DNA of 22,375 nucleotides from a virus. The notes beneath the pieces are model-generated. The model ran no database searches, had not been told where the DNA came from, and saw only the letters and a list, made by a program, of their open reading frames with translations. The position numbers were made by a program, and so were the translations under genes. Of the stretch, positions 1-4,826 are shown in pieces. The stretch lies in IMG/VR virus record IMGVR_UViG_3300048433_000186, positions 1-22,375 of that record, one strand, 5' to 3'. Positions within the stretch are counted from its first letter, which is position 1, and each line of letters opens with the position of its first letter.

Positions 1-1
1 G

Positions 2-118
2 AGCGAAGAAGATAAAAAGTACCTACAAGAAAAGCACAACAAGGGTTTAATTCTAAATGATGATGACCACGATTGGGGTGGTTGTCCTTCTACATACGAA
101 GAAGAATCGGATAAATAA
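2..118 (+). CDS. 3' end of an unidentified protein (5' partial)
   Basis: Reading frame 2 is open from the left edge to the TAA at 116-118 and gives 38 residues. The visible part is very acidic (an NDDDHDW stretch and an EEESD near the end) and holds a WGGCP motif. It lacks enough sequence to assign a family. It lies on the same strand as the late genes, so it is probably the tail of a late or virion-associated gene. The last codons contain GATAAATA (110-117), a variant of the late promoter box, but here it is also coding sequence. Confidence 0.6.
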   Translation, partial: SEEDKKYLQEKHNKGLILNDDDHDWGGCPSTYEEESDK

Positions 119-130
119 TCCTATACGTTG

Positions 131-158
131 AACTATTAAGTCGGAAGTAAACTATTAA
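131..158. repeat. Pair of AACTATTAA direct repeats upstream of the 206 gene
   Basis: AACTATTAA occurs at 131-139 and again at 150-158, offset by 19 bases or roughly two helical turns. The second copy runs into TATAAT at 159-164, a possible -10 box. AACTAT (150-155) is also matched by ATAGTT (165-170) as a short inverted repeat. The arrangement could be a regulator site overlapping a promoter for the gene at 206, but no good -35 box is visible at 16-18 bases, so this is tentative. Confidence 0.3.
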
Positions 159-205
159 TATAATATAGTTGAAGCAACGCACCTAACTTTAACAAGGAGG
201 GTGGT

Positions 206-361
206 ATGAATTTCAAATGGGATTTAAAATCATTGTTTAAGAAAAAACAACAAGAGATTTCTAAAAAGGCTCAATTGAGAGAAAGAAGTAAACAATCTTT
301 AGCTAGACCTAAAGCAAAATCAAATATTACTTCTAAAGATCCAAGATTGCAGAATATCTAA
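206..361 (+). CDS. Small basic protein, 51 aa, function unknown
   Basis: This ORF of 52 codons has a very strong Shine-Dalgarno sequence (AAGGAGGG at 194-201) just before its ATG, which is good evidence that it is translated. The protein begins MNFKWDLKSLFKKKQQ and is rich in Lys, Arg and Ser with few acidic residues. It has no membrane segment. Its stop codon at 359-361 runs into the A-rich arm of the terminator shared with the opposing operon. I do not recognise the family. A basic protein of this size could bind nucleic acid or be a minor virion component, but nothing in the sequence decides this. Confidence 0.65.
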   Translation: MNFKWDLKSLFKKKQQEISKKAQLRERSKQSLARPKAKSNITSKDPRLQNI

Positions 362-395
362 AAATAAAAACCCCCTAGTATTATCTACTAGGGGG
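361..395 (-). terminator. Strong intrinsic terminator for the minus-strand operon
   Basis: A perfect 10-bp inverted repeat (CCCCCTAGTA at 371-380, TACTAGGGGG at 386-395) with a 5-base loop is followed on the minus strand by a U-rich tract (tttttatttt, 370 down to 361). It sits 22 bases past the end of the last minus-strand gene, as expected for the end of the early operon. Read on the + strand the hairpin is followed by AAACAACAAC, so it should terminate poorly in that direction. It lies between two convergent genes. Confidence 0.88.
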
Positions 396-417
396 AAACA
401 ACAACAAAAAGGAACTG

Positions 418-681
418 TTATCTTGTATATACGGCGAAAGTATCAGCCATATCCATGTGTATAAAAGATTGAGGTCTATCATAACCAGGTTTTGATTTAC
501 CTCTATATCTGTATCTCACATTCATAGCATTTTTAGATGCCGAAATTTCTTTAAAATATTTTAAATACTTAATTGGTATATTATAGGCTATACAAGGGCC
601 TTTGTATTTAAAAGGGTCGACCATATATTTTGATAATAATGGCATTACAACTTTGTCAAAAACTTTTTTTCTTCTATTCAT
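418..681 (-). CDS. Hypothetical early protein, 87 aa
   Basis: This is the last gene of the minus-strand operon. An in-frame ATG exists at 717, but the better start is at 681: AGGAG (691-687) sits 5 bases before it, while the 717 start would put 28 bases inside the upstream gene without a visible ribosome site. The protein starts MNRRKKVFDKVVMPLLSK and is basic. Its second half contains YRYRGKSKPGYDRPQSF, rich in Arg, Tyr and Lys, and it ends with a DMADTFAVYTR tail. No catalytic motif, membrane segment or signal peptide is visible and I do not recognise the family. Its position in an early operon suggests a role in host takeover or metabolism rather than in the virion. Confidence 0.75.
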   Translation of the reverse strand: MNRRKKVFDKVVMPLLSKYMVDPFKYKGPCIAYNIPIKYLKYFKEISASKNAMNVRYRYRGKSKPGYDRPQSFIHMDMADTFAVYTR

Positions 682-686
682 AGTAT

Positions 687-691
687 CTCCT
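687..691 (-). promoter_or_regulatory. Ribosome binding site that decides the start at 681
   Basis: AGGAG on the minus strand lies 5 bases upstream of the ATG at 681-679 and overlaps the TAG stop (692-690) of the preceding gene. It supports the internal start over the upstream ATG at 717 and suggests translational coupling between the two genes. Confidence 0.75.
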
Positions 692-1052
692 ATCTTAAAT
701 ATAATGGACCAGTCCATTGAATTGCATAATTACCAGAAAGTACATTACCTCTTGGTGAGTTTAAAGCAGGTGCATTGTAGCCAGCAGCTTTCAATATATC
801 ACCTTTTTTAAAGTGTTTAAAATCTTCTTTTACAATAAAAGCAAATACACCGGTGTCTTGCACAATCTTAATGTACTTTTTACCTTGTGATACTTTTGTT
901 TTATTATCCCAATTGTCAACTTGTTCTTTACAGTAACCAGTTAACTCTTTATCGCCGTGGGTAGACCATCTTTTATAATCTTCTTTAGCGCCTGCCATCA
1001 TATTAGCTACGCCTTGTTCTAGTGTGTTTGCTGTTTGTTCAACTTTTATCAT
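690..1052 (-). CDS. Hypothetical early protein, 120 aa, conserved-looking C-terminal domain
   Basis: The start at 1052 is supported by AGAAGGA 8-10 bases upstream and by an almost ideal sigma70-type promoter at 1091-1119. Residues 1-55 are polar and helical. Residues about 58-120 form a compact domain with a KKYIKIV strand, a VFAFIVK strand, a FKKGDILKAAGYNAPA segment, then SPRGNVLSG and a WTGPLYLR end. From memory, small proteins with this K-K-Y-I-K-I ... GD-LKAA-W/Y-APA ... RGN pattern are common, uncharacterised proteins in marine T4-like phages. No enzyme motif is seen. Its stop overlaps the ribosome site of the next gene, so the two are co-expressed. Confidence 0.8.
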   Translation of the reverse strand: MIKVEQTANTLEQGVANMMAGAKEDYKRWSTHGDKELTGYCKEQVDNWDNKTKVSQGKKYIKIVQDTGVFAFIVKEDFKHFKKGDILKAAGYNAPALNSPRGNVLSGNYAIQWTGPLYLR

Positions 1053-1056
1053 AGTG

Positions 1057-1236
1057 TTATTGTCCTTCTTTGTTCATTGTTAATACGGTAAGTATACCAC
1101 AAATTAGCATGATTGTCAAGCAAATAAAAAACATTGTCCAGTTTTCATTTCCCATACAATGACCGCCACAATCCTCAATTGAACCGACAGCTAATATGGC
1201 AGATAATATAGTAGATATTGAAAAAAATGTAGTCAT
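1057..1236 (-). CDS. Small membrane protein, 59 aa, two predicted TM segments
   Basis: The ATG at 1236-1234 overlaps the stop of the upstream gene (TAATG), and the ORF runs 60 codons to the TAA at 1059-1057, 4 bases before the next start. The protein begins MTTFFSISTILSAILAVGS (a hydrophobic stretch at residues 4-20). It then has a short loop with two Cys and one His (EDCGGHC, residues 21-27) and a second hydrophobic stretch at about residues 34-54 (MFFICLTIMLICGILTVL). It ends in MNKEGQ. The second Cys-containing membrane stretch and the -35/-10 promoter for the next gene share the same DNA. Its early-operon position and two-TM design could fit a superinfection-exclusion or membrane-remodelling protein. 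A holin is less likely in an early operon. The function is not known. Confidence 0.65.
   Translation of the reverse strand: MTTFFSISTILSAILAVGSIEDCGGHCMGNENWTMFFICLTIMLICGILTVLTMNKEGQ
1091..1119 (-). promoter_or_regulatory. Sigma70-like early promoter P1
   Basis: On the minus strand TTGACA (1119-1114) is followed after exactly 17 bases by TATACT (1096-1091), close to the bacterial consensus. The predicted start point near 1084 leaves about 32 bases of leader before the ATG at 1052, including AGAAGGA. It lies inside the end of the 59-aa membrane protein gene, so it gives the last two genes extra expression. Confidence 0.85.
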
Positions 1237-1430
1237 TAAGCATTACCCATTTCTATATCAAGTATTTCATCAATATTCCATTCGTCAATATCAATCAAGT
1301 CAAGGTTATCAACTTGCATGATTTTTGCTTTAGCAGCTTCTTTGCTAATAGATTGGTTTTTAAGTTCAAGTAATATTGCGTCAACAGCTTTTTCAGCTAA
1401 ATCCCAATAGTAGTTTTTTGTTTTAGACAT
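1236..1430 (-). CDS. Small acidic early protein, 64 aa
   Basis: The start at 1430 has AAAGGAG 9 bases upstream and the promoter P2 at 1463-1491 gives it a leader of roughly 26 bases. The N-terminal half (MSKTKNYYWDLAEKAVDAIL) looks helical. Residues about 40-62 are strikingly acidic (NLDLIDIDEWNIDEILDIEM). Acidic small phage proteins made early often mimic DNA or bind host enzymes, but that is only an analogy here. The stop overlaps the next ATG by one base (TAATG), suggesting coupled translation. Confidence 0.75.
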   Translation of the reverse strand: MSKTKNYYWDLAEKAVDAILLELKNQSISKEAAKAKIMQVDNLDLIDIDEWNIDEILDIEMGNA

Positions 1431-1551
1431 AGTGTTGTTCTCCTTTGTTGTTTGTTAATAATAGTATATCAAAGATTTGTAGCAGAGTCAAGCAATTTCT
1501 TTGCTTAGCTTCTAAAATTCTTTGTTTTAGTGTTTTTTTATCTTTTTTCAT
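1423..1551 (-). CDS. Possible 42-aa basic leader ORF (leaderless)
   Basis: An ORF of 43 codons starts at 1551, only about five bases downstream of the predicted start point of promoter P3, and ends at 1423, overlapping the next gene by 8 bases out of frame. It encodes a Lys/Arg-rich start (MKKDKKTLKQRILEAKQR) followed by a hydrophobic LTLLQIFDILLL segment. There is no room for a Shine-Dalgarno site, so it would have to be translated from a leaderless message. Promoter P2 and the next gene's ribosome site lie inside it. It could be a real small protein, a leader peptide, or chance. Confidence 0.3.
   Translation of the reverse strand: MKKDKKTLKQRILEAKQRNCLTLLQIFDILLLTNNKGEQHYV
1463..1491 (-). 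promoter_or_regulatory. Sigma70-like early promoter P2
   Basis: TTGACT (1491-1486) and TATACT (1468-1463) on the minus strand are separated by exactly 17 bases. The predicted start point is near 1456, which gives a short leader with AAAGGAG before the ATG at 1430. The -35 context (TTGCTTGAC) and the leader end (AACACTATG) match those of P1, so the two look like copies of one cassette. Confidence 0.83.
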
Positions 1552-1562
1552 AATATACATAT

Positions 1563-1591
1563 ACTATACACTAAATATAAGCAATAGTCAA
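1563..1591 (-). promoter_or_regulatory. Sigma70-like early promoter P3
   Basis: TTGACT (1591-1586) and TATAGT (1568-1563) on the minus strand are again 17 bases apart, with the same TTGCTTGAC context as P1 and P2. It is the most upstream promoter of the minus-strand operon. The predicted start point, near 1556, is just before the ATG of the possible 42-aa ORF. Confidence 0.78.
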
Positions 1592-1641
1592 GCAAAAAAT
1601 TCAATAAAATTAAAGAAAAAAGCGAGTAAAATCAACAATTT

Positions 1642-1812
1642 ATGAACTATTTTGTTCTCATTTTGTTCTTTTTCACTATTTCCTGCTCTGGAATGCGTGA
1701 AAATTGCAAAATTAAACCAGATTTAGAGCGAATCGGCGAATCAGCTATAGAAAACGTAGAAAATTTAAGTGAAACTGAGTGGCGAGCCGCAAATGTAAAG
1801 TGTAATTACTAG
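1642..1812 (+). CDS. Small lipoprotein-like exported protein, 56 aa
   Basis: The ORF of 57 codons starts MNYFVLILFFFTISCSGM: a strongly hydrophobic segment (residues 3-13) ending at Cys15 in a TISC context. That resembles a lipobox ([LVI][AST][GAS]C), although Thr at -3 is not ideal. The mature part would be about 41 residues, polar and helical, with Cys22 and Cys54 that could pair. No clear Shine-Dalgarno site precedes the ATG (AGCGAG at 1621-1626 is weak). The late promoter at 1813 begins directly after its stop. Candidates are a superinfection-exclusion lipoprotein or a small outer-membrane spanin subunit. Neither is proven, since no partner inner-membrane spanin is visible. Confidence 0.55.
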   Translation: MNYFVLILFFFTISCSGMRENCKIKPDLERIGESAIENVENLSETEWRAANVKCNY

Positions 1813-1820
1813 TATAAATA
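1813..1820 (+). promoter_or_regulatory. T4-type late promoter box (TATAAATA)
   Basis: TATAAATA immediately follows the TAG of the 1642 gene. In T4 this box spans -13 to -6 and is read by the gp55 sigma factor with the gp45 clamp. By that geometry transcription would start near 1826, only about 3 bases before the ATG at 1829. It probably drives 1829-2517. Confidence 0.8.
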
Positions 1821-1828
1821 GTTTTAAC

Positions 1829-1987
1829 ATGGAAAATTGTAAAAATTGCGGACATAAGTGTCATTGTGGAACATCCTGTACACAGGAACACAAAGATGGC
1901 GATAATAAAGACATTTTAATACTTTGTTGTAATCATTGCCGTTGTGATTCGTATATTGATGAAGAAAAATATAATATAGAAAGTTAA
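1829..1987 (+). CDS. Cysteine-rich small protein, 52 aa, probable metal binder
   Basis: Nine of 52 residues are Cys (4, 7, 11, 13, 17, 33, 34, 37, 39), with His at 9, 12, 21 and 36. The N-terminal cluster reads CKNCGHKCHCGTSC and the C-terminal one CCNHCRC, separated by an acidic linker. Two CxxC pairs suggest a zinc-ribbon-like or multi-metal fold. The ATG lies 16 bases after the first T of the late promoter box, leaving almost no leader and no Shine-Dalgarno site. The next gene starts 3 bases after its stop. Similar short CHC-type proteins occur in marine T4-like phages, from memory. Its function is unknown. Confidence 0.65.
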   Translation: MENCKNCGHKCHCGTSCTQEHKDGDNKDILILCCNHCRCDSYIDEEKYNIES

Positions 1988-1990
1988 ATC

Positions 1991-2251
1991 ATGCCAAAAA
2001 TGAGATTATTTAAGTTTTGGAACGCTGATGGCGTTGAAAAAGAAAAAGAAGATATAAGTTTAAAGAAAGCAGTAAGAGCTGTACAAGGTGATTTTAAAGA
2101 TCAATCAATAAGTGTTGAATATATCAGTAAAAAAGGCAAAGAGATGTGCCATTCTATTGATATACCAATGGGTAGAAAAATAAGACAAGCTATAATATCA
2201 GAAAAAAATAGACTTGCTCAAAAAGCGAAATTAGAGGCTAATAGGCGATAA
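1991..2251 (+). CDS. Hypothetical basic protein upstream of the PAAR gene, 86 aa
   Basis: The protein starts MPKMRLFKFWNADGVEKEK, has a likely beta strand ISVEYISKKGKE, then IPMGRKIRQAIISEKNR, and ends in a Lys/Arg/Ala-rich helix. The start is 3 bases after the previous stop and its own stop overlaps the next ATG (TAATG), so it is translated in series with the PAAR protein. The tight coupling suggests a role in spike or baseplate assembly, but I do not recognise a domain. Confidence 0.75.
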   Translation: MPKMRLFKFWNADGVEKEKEDISLKKAVRAVQGDFKDQSISVEYISKKGKEMCHSIDIPMGRKIRQAIISEKNRLAQKAKLEANRR

Positions 2252-2517
2252 TGGCCGGTGTTAGTAGAAGTGGTGATACAGCAGGTGGTGTAATGAGTAA
2301 TACTCAATCAACTGTTAGTGTGAATGGTATCAAGGTTATCGTTGACGGTGATCCTGTAGCAGCACATGGTACTTTTCCACATATTGCTCAAGTAGTAAAC
2401 TCTACAAATCAATCTACTGTAAAAATTGGTGGTGTAAAAGTTGTAGTTGTTGGAGATCCTGCTTCTATATGTGCTGAGCCAGCAACAGGTTCAAATAATG
2501 TGTCAATAGGTTCATAA
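2251..2517 (+). CDS. 5.4: PAAR-motif spike tip protein (T4 gp5.4-like)
   Basis: This 88-residue protein has the PAAR-repeat pattern: Gly-rich turns with alternating short strands (VNGIKVIVDGDPVAAHG and IGGVKVVVVGDP) and possible metal ligands His39, His44 and Cys74. PAAR proteins cap the trimeric tail spike with a sharp metal-stabilised cone that helps pierce the cell envelope; T4 gp5.4 is the phage example. The length matches gp5.4 (97 aa in T4). It lies just before the gp25 gene, among baseplate genes. Its TAATG start implies coupling to the 86-aa protein upstream. Confidence 0.88.
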   Translation: MAGVSRSGDTAGGVMSNTQSTVSVNGIKVIVDGDPVAAHGTFPHIAQVVNSTNQSTVKIGGVKVVVVGDPASICAEPATGSNNVSIGS

Positions 2518-2523
2518 AAACTG

Positions 2524-2531
2524 GATAAATA
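2524..2531 (+). promoter_or_regulatory. Variant late promoter box (GATAAATA)
   Basis: GATAAATA lies 16 bases before the ATG of the gp25 gene, exactly the spacing seen between TATAAATA and the ATG of the Cys-rich gene at 1829. It differs from the T4 late consensus only in the first base. The predicted start point (about 2537) would leave a leader of about 3 bases. There is no strong Shine-Dalgarno site in the 22-base gap. Confidence 0.6.
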
Positions 2532-2539
2532 TTACACAT

Positions 2540-2965
2540 ATGGCAAACTATGACGCTTCTATAAACAACGAGAGTAATAGATCAAGTAGAATCTACAAAG
2601 ATTTAGATTTAGACTTTGGCCGTAATACTGTTACAAGTGACGTTAATAAATTAACAGATGTTGAAGCTGTAAAAAGAAGTGTTAGAAATTTAATTAATAC
2701 CTCTCACTTTGAGAGACCATTTCATCCTGAGATAGGTTCTAATGTGAGAGCAATGTTGTTTGAATTGGTAACACCACTTACTGCTTTAAACTTACAAAGA
2801 AAAGTAGAAGAAGTATTAGTTAACTTTGAACCAAGAATTAAGTTAGTTCAAATAGTAGCTAGACCAAATATTGACGCTAATGCATATAATTTAACAATTA
2901 GTTTTTATGTAATAGGTACAACTCAACCTGTTACAGTTGAAACATTTTTAGAGAGATTAAGATAA
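2540..2965 (+). CDS. 25: Baseplate wedge subunit gp25
   Basis: The 141-residue protein matches the gp25/TssE family in length (132 in T4) and motifs. There is a FHPEIGSNVRAMLFE block at residues 61-75 and the family's hallmark Glu-Pro-Arg at residues 97-99 (NFEPRI). The last third is beta-rich (YNLTISFYVIG, residues 116-126). gp25 joins the gp6-gp7 core of the baseplate wedge and contacts the start of the sheath. Its gene lies one base before the gp6 gene, an order usual in marine T4-like phages. Confidence 0.95.
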   Translation: MANYDASINNESNRSSRIYKDLDLDFGRNTVTSDVNKLTDVEAVKRSVRNLINTSHFERPFHPEIGSNVRAMLFELVTPLTALNLQRKVEEVLVNFEPRIKLVQIVARPNIDANAYNLTISFYVIGTTQPVTVETFLERLR

Positions 2966-2966
2966 A

Positions 2967-4823
2967 ATGGCCAGTAACAAATTAGAAGTTTCACAATTAG
3001 ACTTTGACGCAATCAAACAAAATTTAAAAACATTTTTACAAGATCAATCAGAATTTCAGGATTATGATTTTGAAGGATCAGGTTTTGCCGTTCTATTAGA
3101 TGTTTTAGCTTACAATACACATTACCTAGGTTTCAATGCAAACATGCTGACTAATGAAATGTATTTAGATTCAGCAGACATAAGAAAAAATATTGTGTCA
3201 TTAGCAAAGATGTTAGGTTATACACCAACAAGTGCAAAATCATCAACAGCTAATATTGACATTCTAGTAAACAATGCCTCAGGCACAGAAATAACAATGT
3301 CAAAAGGTACAGCGTTTACTACAACAAATAATAATATAACATATCAGTTTGTTACTAATGCTGATATAACAACAACGCCTGTGAATGGTGTTTATAGATT
3401 TAATAATGTATCGATACATGAAGGTTCTTTAGTTTCGTTTAATTACATTGTGGATAATTCAGATCCAGACCAAAGATTTACTATACCAAGTATAAATGCA
3501 GATACATCAACTTTAAAAGTAACAGTACAAAATTCTTCAAGTGATACAACAACATCAACGTATTCACTTGTTAGCTCATTATCAGAGTTAAACTCTACAT
3601 CTAAAGTTTACTTTACACAAGAAAGTGAAGACGGTAAATTTGAAGTATATTTTGGTGACGGTGTTTTAGGAAAAACATTATCAAATGGTAACATTGTAAA
3701 ATTACAATACATAGTTACAAATAAAGACGAAGCTAATGGTGCAAACGTATTTGCTTTATCTGGTTCTATTGGTGGTTTTTCAAATGTTTCTATAACAACT
3801 AATTCATCAGCACAAGGCGGATCAGAACCTCAATCTAAAGAGTCAATACGTTATAATGCTCCACTTCAATTCTCAGCACAAGACAGAGCAGTTACAACTG
3901 CTGATTATGAAACAAAAGTTTTACAAATATATCCTAATGCACAATCAGTAAGTGCTTGGGGTGGTGAAGATGATGAAACACCGGTTTATGGTCAAGTTAA
4001 GATTGCAATTAAGGCAGCTTCAGGTTCTACTTTAACAGCAACTACAAAATCAGATATCGTACAACAATTAAAAAGATATAATGTTGCTTCAGTAACACCA
4101 GTTATTGTTGATCCAGAAATTACAGATATTATATTAACATCTACTATAAAATATGATAATTCAGCTACAGATAAAAATTCAGAAACATTAAAATCAAATG
4201 TGATTACAACTTTAAATAATTACAACACAAATACACTAAATCAATTTGATGGTGTTTATAGATTTTCAAAAGTTTCAAAAGAAATTGATAATACAGATAC
4301 CTCAATATTATCTAATATTACAACTTTAAAAATAAGAAAAACATTTATACCAACATTAAGTTCATCAACAAGATACGACATCTATTATAGAAATGCATTA
4401 TACAATCCACATTCAGGACACAATTCAGCAATGGGTGGTATTTTGGAAACATCTGGTTTTAAAATAAGTGGTGATACAACTAATGTTTATTTCTTAGATG
4501 ATGATGGCGAGGGAAATGTAAGAACATATTACTTAGTAGGTTCTGTAAGAACATATACTAATAATACACAAGGTACAATTAATTATGCAACTGGTCAAAT
4601 TACAATTAATTCACTAAATGTAACAAGTATAGAAAATATTAGAGGTGCAACTTCTAATAAAATCGAATTAACGGTAAAACCAAAATCAAATGATGTGGTA
4701 CCAGTAAGAGATCAAGTATTAAATATTGATACATCAAACTCATCAATTAATGTAGAGGCAGATACTTTTGTTGGCGGCTCATCGGACGCAGGCGTAGGTT
4801 ATACAACAACAAGTAGCTATTAA
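2967..4823 (+). CDS. 6: Baseplate wedge subunit gp6
   Basis: At 618 residues this is close to T4 gp6 (660). The N-terminal third has the typical FLQDQSEFQDYDFEGSGF and NTHYLGFNANMLTNEMYL segments (about residues 22-68). A VYFGDGVLGKTLSNG block sits at about residue 227. An RAVTTADYETKVLQIYPN motif of the Baseplate_J type lies at about 305-323. gp6 dimers form the continuous ring at the core of the baseplate that triggers contraction. The start follows the gp25 stop by one base. Two tandem stop codons (TAATAA) end the gene before the next ATG. Confidence 0.95.
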   Translation: MASNKLEVSQLDFDAIKQNLKTFLQDQSEFQDYDFEGSGFAVLLDVLAYNTHYLGFNANMLTNEMYLDSADIRKNIVSLAKMLGYTPTSAKSSTANIDILVNNASGTEITMSKGTAFTTTNNNITYQFVTNADITTTPVNGVYRFNNVSIHEGSLVSFNYIVDNSDPDQRFTIPSINADTSTLKVTVQNSSSDTTTSTYSLVSSLSELNSTSKVYFTQESEDGKFEVYFGDGVLGKTLSNGNIVKLQYIVTNKDEANGANVFALSGSIGGFSNVSITTNSSAQGGSEPQSKESIRYNAPLQFSAQDRAVTTADYETKVLQIYPNAQSVSAWGGEDDETPVYGQVKIAIKAASGSTLTATTKSDIVQQLKRYNVASVTPVIVDPEITDIILTSTIKYDNSATDKNSETLKSNVITTLNNYNTNTLNQFDGVYRFSKVSKEIDNTDTSILSNITTLKIRKTFIPTLSSSTRYDIYYRNALYNPHSGHNSAMGGILETSGFKISGDTTNVYFLDDDGEGNVRTYYLVGSVRTYTNNTQGTINYATGQITINSLNVTSIENIRGATSNKIELTVKPKSNDVVPVRDQVLNIDTSNSSINVEADTFVGGSSDAGVGYTTTSSY

Positions 4824-4826
4824 TAA

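Noticed and set aside
110-117. GATAAATA as a late promoter for the gene at 206
   Set aside because: It is part of the last codons of the preceding gene, and the ATG is about 90 bases away, unlike the other late boxes; kept only as a remark.
602-811. 69-aa + strand ORF
   Set aside because: It lies antisense to two supported minus-strand genes, lacks a ribosome site, and is Leu/Ser/His-rich as expected of a shadow frame.
1057-1236. Calling the two-TM protein a holin
   Set aside because: The size and topology would fit, but it lies in an operon with early promoters and far from any visible endolysin, so the call is not supported.
1445-1645. 66-aa + strand ORF with a hydrophobic middle
   Set aside because: It covers the promoters P2 and P3 and the possible leaderless ORF in antisense, has no ribosome site, and its hydrophobic look comes from T-rich promoter DNA.
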